This document shows positions 29,627-37,375 of a stretch of DNA of 64,000 bases, piece after piece. The DNA is from Chersky-840 sp963838775 (GTDB lineage Bacteria > Actinomycetota > Acidimicrobiia > Acidimicrobiales > UBA8190), in NCBI GenBank assembly GCA_963838775.1, contig CAWISP010000036.1, positions 161,368 through 225,367 on the forward strand, given 5' to 3'. The translations under genes were made by a program, and so were the position numbers. Position 1 is the stretch's first letter. Each line of letters starts with the position of its first letter. A model generated the notes under the pieces. The model was given only the letters and a program-made list of their open reading frames with translations. It was not told where the DNA came from and did no database searches.

Positions 29627-30127
29627 TCAGAAGATCCCGGCCGCGATCCCGGCGGCGAAGGTCGCCCCGAGCTCGGCGACCTGCTCGGTGTCGGCCGATG
29701 TCGTCGCGCCCACCACGGTCACGGGAGGGAGCACGCGCCGCCATCGGAGCCCCGTGGCGATCCGCTCCACACTCGATACCGCCCCGTCGACGTCGGTGTC
29801 TCCCTTCACCACCAGGGCGTAGGGGAGCCCCACGGTGTGCTCGAGGCACGGGTGGTACACGCGCTCGAAGAAGTCCTTCAAGGCGCCCGACATGTACCCG
29901 AAGTTCGCCGGGGTCACGAGCAGAACACCGTGGGACCACATGACGTCGTCGGGCCCGGCGCTGAACGCCCCGAGGACCCGGAGTGCCACCTCGTCGCCGG
30001 CGGCCGCCGTCGCCGCGGCCACGGCGGTGTCGCACAGGGCCAGGGTGGACCCCGTGCGGGAGTGGAACACGACGAGCAGGTGACGGAGCGGCGCCCCGGC
30101 ACCGGTCGTGGCGCCGTCGTCGGGCAT
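29627..30127 (-). CDS. NADPH-dependent FMN reductase / flavodoxin-like protein
   Basis: A 166-residue flavoprotein. VVFHSRTGSTLAL (about 19-31) is the phosphate-binding loop of flavodoxin-like folds, and LLVTPANFGYMSGALKDFFERVY matches the conserved flavin and dimer segment of NADPH-dependent FMN reductases. ATG 30127 is chosen because it gives a 17-residue leader before the first strand; the frame is open further upstream but overlaps the divergent GHMP kinase. Role: FMN or quinone reduction; partner unknown. Confidence 0.85.
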   Translation of the reverse strand: MPDDGATTGAGAPLRHLLVVFHSRTGSTLALCDTAVAAATAAAGDEVALRVLGAFSAGPDDVMWSHGVLLVTPANFGYMSGALKDFFERVYHPCLEHTVGLPYALVVKGDTDVDGAVSSVERIATGLRWRRVLPPVTVVGATTSADTEQVAELGATFAAGIAAGIF

Positions 30128-30187
30128 GGGTCGATCGTAGGGATACCGGCGCCCGGGAGCCCGATCGGCCCATGGCATCATCGGTGG

Positions 30188-31207
30188 ATGTCGGTCGACG
30201 CCGGTGCTCCCGTGGTGGTCACGGCGTCGGCTCCGGTCCGGGTATGTGACAACGGTGGGTGGACCGATACGTGGTTCGGCGGGCCGGGCCGGGTCCTCAA
30301 CATCGCGGTGACCCCGGGGGTGGAGGTCTCGATCCGCACGACGGGCGGCCCGGACTCGGTGGTATTGGACGTCGCGACCTTCGGCGACCGGTATTCCATC
30401 GTGCCGGGCGCGTCTCGGGTCGCTCGTCATCCGCTGCTCGAGGCGGCGGTCGACGCGTTCCCGCCGCCGGGGGACCTCGCCGTGGAGGTGAGCGTCCGTT
30501 CCGCCGTACCGGCCGGTTGCGGCACCGGTACGTCTGCGTCGGTGGCGGTCGCCATGGTGGGCGGGCTTGCGGCATGGCGAGCTGAGCAACTGTCACGACG
30601 CGACATCGCCTACGCCGCCCATCGCCTCGAGGTCGACGTCCTCGGTGCCGAGAGCGGGATCCAGGATCAGTTGAGCGCGGCGTTCGGTGGGATCAACTAC
30701 ATCGAGATCGAGCCCTACCCGGAGGCGACGGTGCACACCCTGCCCGCGTGGGAGGAGCTCGGTCCCCTTCTGACACTGCTCTTCCTGGGCCGCGCCCACG
30801 ATTCCTCGGGTGTGCACCGCCACGTCGTGGACGAGGTGCGACATCGAGGGTCGGCGTCGTTCTCGCGGCTACGAGATGCGGCGATGGCGGCCCGCGACGC
30901 CGTCCTCGCCCGGGATCTCGACGCGTTCGGTCGAGCCATGATCGCCAACACCGAGGCCCAGCAGCACCTGCACCCTGGGCTTGTCGGCGTGGACGCGACG
31001 CGCACGATCGAGAGCGCGGCGGCGCACGGAGCACTGGGGTGGAAGGTCAATGGTGCGGGAGGAGATGGCGGCTCAGTCACATTCTTGAGCGCCACCCCCG
31101 AGGCCAAACAAGCGCTCGAGCGTCGGGTCGCCTCGTTGGACCCCAGCTACGAGGTGCTGCCCATCGAGATCAGTACGCAAGGACTCCAGGTCCGGCGTGC
31201 CATCTGA
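30188..31207 (+). CDS. GHMP-family sugar kinase
   Basis: A 339-residue GHMP kinase. Motif 1 is VTASAPVRVCDNGGWTDT, close to the APxRIxxxGGxTD signature of heptose/fucose-type sugar kinases. Motif 2 is VPAGCGTGTSASVAVA, the ATP-binding loop. Motif 3 is NGAGGDGGSVTF. ATG 30188 leaves eight residues before the first strand. Members of this branch phosphorylate D-glycero-D-manno-heptose 7-phosphate or L-fucose for nucleotide-sugar synthesis, so it might feed the glycan locus. That link is inference; no heptose or fucose pathway partner is visible here. Confidence 0.85.
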   Translation: MSVDAGAPVVVTASAPVRVCDNGGWTDTWFGGPGRVLNIAVTPGVEVSIRTTGGPDSVVLDVATFGDRYSIVPGASRVARHPLLEAAVDAFPPPGDLAVEVSVRSAVPAGCGTGTSASVAVAMVGGLAAWRAEQLSRRDIAYAAHRLEVDVLGAESGIQDQLSAAFGGINYIEIEPYPEATVHTLPAWEELGPLLTLLFLGRAHDSSGVHRHVVDEVRHRGSASFSRLRDAAMAARDAVLARDLDAFGRAMIANTEAQQHLHPGLVGVDATRTIESAAAHGALGWKVNGAGGDGGSVTFLSATPEAKQALERRVASLDPSYEVLPIEISTQGLQVRRAI

Positions 31208-31267
31208 CCGCATGTCCAGGGTGGCGTCTGACCGGATGATGGTGGGTGCGCCTGATGTCATGATTGG

Positions 31268-32851
31268 GTGATGTCGGGACCGGACGGCACCGCCGCCGGG
31301 GCTGGGGTTGAGATGGCCGCCACGTTGCCTGGCGCCGGCAAGCGGTCGGTGTCGTCGGGCATGGTCCTCGCCTTGGTGTGCGTGGGACAGTTCATGGTCG
31401 TCCTCGATCTGTCGATCGTGAACGTCGCGCTCCCGTCGATGCAACGCGATCTGGGTTTCTCCACCTCGGGGCTGCAATGGGTGGTCAACGCCTACGCCCT
31501 CTCCTTCGGCGGCTTCTTGCTCCTGGGCGGACGGGCCGCGGACCTCTTCGGCCGGCGCCGCGTCTTCATGCTCGGCCTGGCGCTCTTCGCCGGCGCCAGC
31601 CTGGTGTGCGCCATCGCTCAGAACCAGTTCATGCTCGTCGGGGCACGCGCCCTCCAGGGCCTCGGCGCGGCCGTGCTCTCCCCGGCCACCCTGACCATCC
31701 TCACCATGACATTCCGGGCGCCGGCAGAGCGCTCGCGCGCCCTCGGGATCTGGAGTGCGATGGCCGCGGTGGGGGGCGCCTCGGGGGCACTGCTCGGAGG
31801 GGTCCTCACCGACCTGCTGTCGTGGCGCTGGATCTTCTATATCAACGTCCCCATCGCCGCCGCCGCCCTGGTGGCGGCCCGTGTCGTGCTCGTCGAGACC
31901 CGAGCCGAAGGCGAGCGTCCCTCGCTCGACGTACCCGGAGCGATGCTCGTGACCGCCGGGCTGTCTGCGCTCGTGTACGCCGTGGCCGGCACGAGCACCC
32001 ACTCGTGGGCGTCCGCCGCCACCCTCGTCCCCCTCGTGATCTCCGTCGTCTGCATCGTCGCGTTCGTCGTGGTCGAGATGAAAGTGGTGCGCGCGCCCCT
32101 CGTCCCCTTCGGCTTGTTCCGCTCCCGGGCGCTCACCGCCTCGAACCTGGCCATGTTCTTCGCGGGAGGGGCCATGTTCTCGATGTGGTTCTTCGTCTCG
32201 CTCTATCTGCAGGACGTCTTGCGGTTCTCCCCGCTCACCACCGGCCTGGGATTCCTGCCCCAGACAGCCGCGATCGCCGTCGCGGCCCAGATCAGCTCCC
32301 GGCTCGTGCCCCGCTTCGGGCCGCGCCTCCCCCTGTTGGTCGGGGTCCTCCTGAGCGCGTCCGGATTGGAATGGCTGTCGGGAGCGGGGCCCACCGGCTC
32401 CTATTGGGGATCGGTCTTCGGCGGCGCCACCCTGGCGACCTTCGGGATGGGGCTGGCCATCACCCCGCTCGCCTTCGCCGCCACCGCCGGCGTGGCCCAG
32501 ACCCAGGCCGGCCTCGCCTCGGGCGTGCTCAACACGAGCCGCCAGATCGGCGCCTCGGTGGCCCTGGCCGCGCTGGCCACCATCGCCGCGGACCGCACCC
32601 AGTCGGTCCTCGCCGCGGCACGGCACGACGTGGCGCACCCGGTCGTGCACGAGGCGGCCGCACTCACCGCCGGATTCTCCCGCGGCTTCACGGTGGCGGC
32701 GCTGATCGCGCTCGGAGGTGTCGTGGCCGGGGTGTTCATCCCGCGCCCGGCGCGCCCTTCGCCCGCCGTGGTCGAGGCCGGGGCCAGGGCCGGGGCGGTC
32801 GAAGGTACCGTCGCCACCGTCGCGCCGACGGGATCGGGTCAGTCGAACTGA
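31268..32851 (+). CDS. DHA2-family MFS transporter (EmrB/QacA-type)
   Basis: A 527-residue transporter with about 14 helices. VVLDLSIVNVALPSMQRDLG is the DHA2 motif D1-like start, GGRAADLFGRRRVFMLG is motif A, and GALLGGVLTDLLSWRWIFYINVP is motif C with the adjoining conserved loop. It should export drugs or metabolites by proton antiport. The GTG at 31268 is followed directly by an ATG (31271), either of which may start. Its 3' end overlaps the convergent dimethylformamidase-like gene by 13 bp. Confidence 0.9.
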   Translation: MMSGPDGTAAGAGVEMAATLPGAGKRSVSSGMVLALVCVGQFMVVLDLSIVNVALPSMQRDLGFSTSGLQWVVNAYALSFGGFLLLGGRAADLFGRRRVFMLGLALFAGASLVCAIAQNQFMLVGARALQGLGAAVLSPATLTILTMTFRAPAERSRALGIWSAMAAVGGASGALLGGVLTDLLSWRWIFYINVPIAAAALVAARVVLVETRAEGERPSLDVPGAMLVTAGLSALVYAVAGTSTHSWASAATLVPLVISVVCIVAFVVVEMKVVRAPLVPFGLFRSRALTASNLAMFFAGGAMFSMWFFVSLYLQDVLRFSPLTTGLGFLPQTAAIAVAAQISSRLVPRFGPRLPLLVGVLLSASGLEWLSGAGPTGSYWGSVFGGATLATFGMGLAITPLAFAATAGVAQTQAGLASGVLNTSRQIGASVALAALATIAADRTQSVLAAARHDVAHPVVHEAAALTAGFSRGFTVAALIALGGVVAGVFIPRPARPSPAVVEAGARAGAVEGTVATVAPTGSGQSN

Positions 32852-34521
32852 CGCCAGTTGGCGACCGACGGCTGGGTCTTCGAGGCCGGCCCCGCTCCGA
32901 AGAGCGAGAAGACGTTCTCCATCATCCGCCACAGGACCGGGGTGACGCCGGGAATGGCGGCGAACACGATGTTGGGATCGATGCGCGGCGCGTCGGAGAG
33001 GCGGCACACGAACATCGCCGATCCGCTGGCGAGCACGCCTCCACCGTCGGGTGCGGTGTAGTAGGTCATGTCCGAGACCCGCCCCCGCCCGCGGTTGGCC
33101 ACCGGCGAATGGGCCAGGAGCATCACGTTCCCCGGTCCGCTCAACGACGGTTCGTAGTTGTCGTACTCACCCTGGACGACACGGGCCAGGTGCTGGCCGT
33201 CGGTGACGCCGGTGCCCGCGAAGATCCACGCCCCGGCATCGGCGACGACCATGTCCGCCATGGCACCGACATCCGCGTACTGCGATCCCACGAGCTCCTG
33301 CTCGGGTCGGGGCACCGGCCCGTCGGGCCAGTTGGCGGTGACTTCGGCCGGGTCGATCCCCCACATCGGATCCTCCCGGGCGAGATCCGTCTTGTAGCAG
33401 ACCTGATGCCTGTTGACGCCGAGCGGCGACGGCTCGAGGCGGATGTGGCGGTACACGGCGTTGGCCCCCAGGAACGCCAGGTTCACGCCCTCAGACAGCG
33501 CCTCGGCGGCGCCGTCGCGCATGGCGCTGGACCAGTACTCGTCGTGACCCAGGCTGAACAGACACCGGTGGCGGCCCAGGCGGCCGGGGACCTCGTGGAG
33601 GTCGATGTCGGTGAAGTAGGTGACGTCGAGCCCGAGACTCTCGGCCAGGAAGATGAGAGGGAACTCGTTGCCGGTGAAATCCGGCGCTCCCCACCCCCTC
33701 TGGTCGTAGGGCCGGTCGAACGAGACCACCCGGGAGCGGTTGGTGCTACCGGACTCGCCCACACGCGTGGTCCCGGGGCCCACGTACAGGCTTCTCCCCC
33801 CGTAGGCGTTGTAGGCCTGCCAGGTCGTCACCGAATGCATGATGGCGAAGGCGGCTGTGCTGGTGTCGTCCCGGATGCACAGCGGGATGTATCCCGCCGT
33901 CATGCCGTCGCTCCCGGTGAGTTTGAAGAGGTACGCGCCCGGGGGCCACGAGTCGTCGATCCCGACCCGGAGGGTGGGACTCCACTGGCACTCGACCATG
34001 TTGGTGCCGGCCGCCACCGTGAACGCCGGTTGAGCGGGCCCGCCCGCCAACGGTGCCGATCGCCACACGAGCCGACCACCGAACCCGCCGTAGTACCCCA
34101 TCCGGTACAGCTCGACCTGGTACGGAACCGGGGGCGGGTCGACGAACAGCGTCACCACGTCCCCCCGTACCGCGCTCACGCGGTCGCTGTAGCCGTAGAC
34201 GCGACTGGTGGCGCTCATCACCCAGTCGAGCGTCCCGGGCTGTTGGTTCTCCTCGACGACCCAGTCCGCCGACGGCACCACGACACCGCTGTCGAGGGTG
34301 ATCATGCGGACCGTGTCGGGCCCGGGGGCAGCCGCATCCGTGTGCCGCACGGCCCCCTCCGACGTGTTCGTCACCACCGGGCGCGCCCGGTGGCGCGAGG
34401 CGCGGCGTGATCCGACCTGCTCGCTCAGCTCCCAGGCGGCCCCGCCCAGGGCGGCGAGGCCGAGGCCGGCCCCCGAGGCGCGCAGGAACCTCCGTCGGGT
34501 GACGGCCGTCTCGCGGTGAAT
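32839..34521 (-). CDS. Tat-exported N,N-dimethylformamidase-large-subunit-like protein
   Basis: About 560 residues. Most of the protein matches the C-terminal domain of the N,N-dimethylformamidase large subunit: VDPPPVPYQVELYRMGYYGG, FDRPYDQRGW, LGHDEYWSSAMRDG and FLGANAVYRHIR. The frame runs upstream of the first GTG (34377) through a clear twin-arginine signal, TRRRFLRA then GAGLGLAALGGAAW. No ATG, GTG or TTG precedes it in frame. An ATT at 34521 follows a GAGG stretch and would give a well-formed Tat leader; alternatively an ATG at 34538 is in another frame, which would imply a lost base. It probably acts outside the membrane as an amidase-like or carbohydrate-binding protein; activity unproven. 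Confidence 0.75.
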   Translation of the reverse strand: MHRETAVTRRRFLRASGAGLGLAALGGAAWELSEQVGSRRASRHRARPVVTNTSEGAVRHTDAAAPGPDTVRMITLDSGVVVPSADWVVEENQQPGTLDWVMSATSRVYGYSDRVSAVRGDVVTLFVDPPPVPYQVELYRMGYYGGFGGRLVWRSAPLAGGPAQPAFTVAAGTNMVECQWSPTLRVGIDDSWPPGAYLFKLTGSDGMTAGYIPLCIRDDTSTAAFAIMHSVTTWQAYNAYGGRSLYVGPGTTRVGESGSTNRSRVVSFDRPYDQRGWGAPDFTGNEFPLIFLAESLGLDVTYFTDIDLHEVPGRLGRHRCLFSLGHDEYWSSAMRDGAAEALSEGVNLAFLGANAVYRHIRLEPSPLGVNRHQVCYKTDLAREDPMWGIDPAEVTANWPDGPVPRPEQELVGSQYADVGAMADMVVADAGAWIFAGTGVTDGQHLARVVQGEYDNYEPSLSGPGNVMLLAHSPVANRGRGRVSDMTYYTAPDGGGVLASGSAMFVCRLSDAPRIDPNIVFAAIPGVTPVLWRMMENVFSLFGAGPASKTQPSVANWRQFD

Positions 34522-34667
34522 GTCTGAACCCTCGACATCACCTGAGCGGCCAGGAGGGGACGTCTCCGGGGGACCGATCCGCCCACACTAAGGCGAAATC
34601 ATCGTGACTTCGCCAGTTTCCCGGGGCGCGAGACGTGAGCTGGGCAACAGGCTTTTGGCTTTTGCGG

Positions 34668-35930
34668 TCACGCCGCGGGGAGGACGACCGTGGTGGTGCC
34701 GTCGTCGTTGATCCGTAGCTCGCAGTCGAGCGCTCGTAGCTCTGAGAGCTTGCGGCGAGCCCTGATGGCGGGTGTGTTTCGTCGGTCGAACCAGTCAGGA
34801 CCGAGATCGAGGTAGGTGACGCCTTCGTTGGCGAGGATGTGCCAGCACGCGATGAGGATCGAGTGCCCCACGGCCTTTCGTGCCCGGAGCTTGCCCCGTC
34901 GTGGGCTGAGGCGTCGATACTGGGCGTGGAGGTAGGTGCCCTTCGAGGAGGCCGCCGCCATGGCAGCGACGGCCAGATGACGCTGCAACCAGCTGTCGCC
35001 GTGCCGAGCGGTCCCCTTCTTCTGCTTGCCGGCTGACTCGTGCTGGCCCGGACACATCCCTGCCCAGCTGGCGAGATGGGCTGCGGTCGGAAAGTGGCCC
35101 ATGTCCACCCCGATCTCGCCGATGATGGCCTCGGCGATGCGACGATCGACACCGGGGATGGAGCAGAGGCGGTCTCGGGCGTCAGCAAAAGGGGCGATCG
35201 CCTCCTCGATCGCGGAGGTCATCCGCCCCATCGCCTCGTCCAGGTAGTCGAGGTGGGACAAGATCTCTGAGACGAGGATCCCATGGCGTGCGCCGAAGCG
35301 TCCCTCGAGGGCACTGCGCAGCAGGGGCAACTTCGCTCTCAGCCTGCCCTTGGCGAGATCGGCGAGCACGGCAGGGTCCCGAGTGCCCTCAACCAGGGCG
35401 CCGAGCATGGCCCGGCTCGAGACGCCGAGGACGTCAGACGCGACCGAGGAGAGCTTTACACCGGCGTCTTGGAGGACCTTGTCGAGGCGCTGAGCCTCCC
35501 GGGTGCGCTCCTCGGCGAGCGTGCGTCGGTAGCGGGTCAGCTCGCGCAGGTCACGGATCTCTTGGGGTGCGACGAAGCTCGGCCGCACCAGCCCGTGCTC
35601 GGTGAGCTGACAGATCCACTCGGCGTCGCCGACGTCGGTCTTTCTCCCCGGGACGTTGCGCATGTGGCGGGCGTTCAACAGCCAGCACTCCATGGCGTCT
35701 TCGAGGACGTAGAAGACGGGCTTCCAGTAGACGCCGGTGGCCTCCATCGCCACCCGGGTCACCCCGGAGGTCAAGAGCCAGTCCCGCAGGGCGAGAAGAT
35801 CGGCGGTGAATGCCGAGAAGCTCGCAGTCTCGGTCATCCGCTCGCCATCTGGTCCGGGGTAGCGGACGCAGGCGACGACCACGTCCTTGTGCACATCGAG
35901 GCCGGCACAGCGCTCGACGACGACATCCAT
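34668..35930 (-). CDS. IS110-family transposase (DEDD recombinase)
   Basis: A 420-residue recombinase. The RuvC-like DEDD catalytic residues are visible as Asp12 (GLDVHKD), Glu63 (AMEATGVYW), Asp99 and Asp102 (KTDVGDAEW). A coiled-coil segment (residues 130-160) links to the C-terminal Transposase_20 domain with SIPGVDRRIAEAIIGEIG, SWAGMCPGQHESAGK (putative catalytic Ser299) and HGDSWLQRHL. All catalytic positions are intact, so it may be active. A strong Shine-Dalgarno (AAGGAGG) precedes the ATG. It catalyses RNA-guided excision and insertion of its own element in characterised relatives. Confidence 0.95.
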   Translation of the reverse strand: MDVVVERCAGLDVHKDVVVACVRYPGPDGERMTETASFSAFTADLLALRDWLLTSGVTRVAMEATGVYWKPVFYVLEDAMECWLLNARHMRNVPGRKTDVGDAEWICQLTEHGLVRPSFVAPQEIRDLRELTRYRRTLAEERTREAQRLDKVLQDAGVKLSSVASDVLGVSSRAMLGALVEGTRDPAVLADLAKGRLRAKLPLLRSALEGRFGARHGILVSEILSHLDYLDEAMGRMTSAIEEAIAPFADARDRLCSIPGVDRRIAEAIIGEIGVDMGHFPTAAHLASWAGMCPGQHESAGKQKKGTARHGDSWLQRHLAVAAMAAASSKGTYLHAQYRRLSPRRGKLRARKAVGHSILIACWHILANEGVTYLDLGPDWFDRRNTPAIRARRKLSELRALDCELRINDDGTTTVVLPAA

Positions 35931-35944
35931 GGTGCAACCTCCTT

Positions 35945-36200
35945 CAGCCGGTCATGTGGTGCACCACGCCAGGAGGCCGAGGGTTAGAAATCTAAGGCAC
36001 GCGCTCGAAGCGGCAGTCATCGGTGCTCGGGGCCTCCACGTCACGCTAAGCCACGGGCGCAAGGCACCAAGTACGCCCGACGTCGATGGCGTGCTGCACT
36101 ACAAGATTTCCCCACCCATCAGGTGGGCCGCCAGGCCCCCGGGCGCTAAGCCCGTAGCCGGACCCGGTCGGAGGCAGAGGAGCAGAACCGGGGGTCCCAC
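35945..36200 (-). ncRNA. Candidate IS110 bridge-RNA region
   Basis: This fills most of the 322-bp gap between the transposase start and the next gene. Read on the transposase strand it begins with a bulged 8-bp stem (GACC..CGGT at 36196-36187 with ACCGGGTC at 36168-36161). Next come a CGGGC/GCCCG hairpin near 36150 and a CCCACC/GGTGGG hairpin at 36126-36110, then further GC-rich complementary pieces. The 9-mer GGCTTAGCG occurs twice about 100 bp apart (near 36149 and 36049). IS110-group elements encode a bridge RNA just upstream of the recombinase with this kind of 5' stem and two internal loops. The assignment is by position and structure only. Confidence 0.45.
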
Positions 36201-36224
36201 CAGGATCCTTTGCGCCCGGGTACG

Positions 36225-36240
36225 TCGAACGTATGTTCGA
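36225..36240. promoter_or_regulatory. LexA/SOS box
   Basis: TCGAACGTATGTTCGA is a perfect 16-bp palindrome-with-spacer matching the actinobacterial LexA box TCGAAC-N4-GTTCGA. It ends 12 bp before the GTG of the radical SAM gene, where bound LexA would block initiation. The gene is therefore predicted to be damage-inducible. Confidence 0.85.
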
Positions 36241-36252
36241 TATGCTGAGGGC

Positions 36253-37326
36253 GTGGGCGAGCCCGTGGCGTTCCGGTGGAAGACGGCCGACGACGATGAC
36301 GGCCAACCGATGCTCTTCGCCGAAGAGCACCTCGTCGATCGGCACGTGGGCATCGGCGAGTACCGGGGCCTCGAGTTCCTCCACGTCAATGCGCGGCGCG
36401 TGATCAACGAGGTGCCGGCCGCGTCACGCATGCCGTTCCGCTACACCATCAACGCCTACCGAGGGTGCAGCCACGCCTGCGTCTACTGCTTCGCCCGTCC
36501 CACCCACGAGTATCTCGGGCTCGGCGTCGGCGAGGACTTCGAGCGCAAGCTCGTGGTGAAGGTCAACGCCGTCGAAAGGGTGCGGGCCGAGCTCCGCTCT
36601 CCTCGATGGCGCGGTGACCACATCGCCATGGGCACCAACACCGACCCCTATCAACGCGCCGAGGGTCGCTACCACCTGACGCGCGGGATCGTCGAAGCGC
36701 TGGGGGAGGCCCGCAATCCCTTTTCGATCCTCACCAAGTCGACGCTCATCCTGCGCGACCTCGACAGCCTCGTCGCCGCCGCGGCCCGGACCGACGTGCA
36801 CTGCAACCTCTCCATCGGCACCCTCGACGAAGAGGTGTGGAAAGCCACCGAGCCGGGCACCCCTCACCCCCGGCGCCGGGTCGAGGCGGTGCGCCGGCTC
36901 AACGATGCCGGCATCCCCACCGGTGTGCTGATGGCGCCGATCATCCCGGGTTGGTCGGACTCGCCCGAGCAGCTCGAGGAGGTCGCCGCCGCCTGCGTGG
37001 AAGCCGGTGCGGTGTTCGTGACGCCCATCGCCCTGCACCTGCGTCAGGGGGTGAAGGAGCACTTCCTCACGTTCGTGAAGGAGCATCATCCCGAGCGACA
37101 CGGCGCGCTGGCGCGTCTGTATGCGCGTTCCGCCTATCTCCCCCCTGCCCAGCAGGAGGCGGTCTCGGCACGGGTCCGCGCCGTGGTGGCTCCCGAGCGA
37201 CGCCGGCGCAGCACTGCCGACACCTTCGGGCACCCCGCGCCCGGTACCCCCTCGTCTGCGGCACCCCCCGGACCCGCTCCGACGACGGCACCGGTCGAGC
37301 AGCTCCCGCTGCTCCCGCCGCCCTGA
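36253..37326 (+). CDS. Radical SAM protein, Rv2578c/SplB-like
   Basis: A 357-residue radical SAM protein. The iron-sulfur cluster motif is C72-x3-C76-x2-C79 (RGCSHACVYCFARPTHEY), followed by GTNTDPYQRAEGRY and ILTKSTLILRDL, the hallmark segments of the Rv2578c family. That family is distantly related to spore photoproduct lyase. A low-complexity Pro/Ala tail closes the protein. The perfect LexA box just upstream supports a DNA-damage role. GTG 36253 is chosen; GTG 36265 (MAFRWK) also fits family N-termini. The exact reaction is unknown. Confidence 0.88.
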   Translation: MGEPVAFRWKTADDDDGQPMLFAEEHLVDRHVGIGEYRGLEFLHVNARRVINEVPAASRMPFRYTINAYRGCSHACVYCFARPTHEYLGLGVGEDFERKLVVKVNAVERVRAELRSPRWRGDHIAMGTNTDPYQRAEGRYHLTRGIVEALGEARNPFSILTKSTLILRDLDSLVAAAARTDVHCNLSIGTLDEEVWKATEPGTPHPRRRVEAVRRLNDAGIPTGVLMAPIIPGWSDSPEQLEEVAAACVEAGAVFVTPIALHLRQGVKEHFLTFVKEHHPERHGALARLYARSAYLPPAQQEAVSARVRAVVAPERRRRSTADTFGHPAPGTPSSAAPPGPAPTTAPVEQLPLLPPP

Positions 37327-37375
37327 ACGGAGCCCGCGGCCACGACCGGGGCGGCGCCCGGCGCGCCGGGGCGGG

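Larger units (their letters stand above)
34610..36220 (-). mobile_element. IS110-family insertion element
   Basis: The element comprises the recombinase gene (34668-35930) plus flanking non-coding DNA. About 290 bp lies upstream of the gene and about 60 bp downstream. IS110 elements usually lack terminal inverted repeats and target duplications, so ends cannot be fixed by eye. The coordinates are bounds set by the Tat-protein gene on one side and the LexA box on the other. CCCGGG occurs near both proposed ends (34620s and about 36216), which may or may not mark the core. It appears as a single full-length copy in this window. Confidence 0.7.

Noticed and set aside
31073..33007. Long open frames antisense or shifted to the MFS gene
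   Set aside because: They have low-complexity Arg/Gly/Asp content and cover the DHA2 transporter with its clear motifs.
36121..36200. Possible SRP RNA or tRNA remnant
   Set aside because: The GGAGGC-AGAGGAGCAG segment recalls SRP RNA, but the conserved apical GGAAG motif is absent, and no cloverleaf can be drawn; position favours an IS110-linked RNA.
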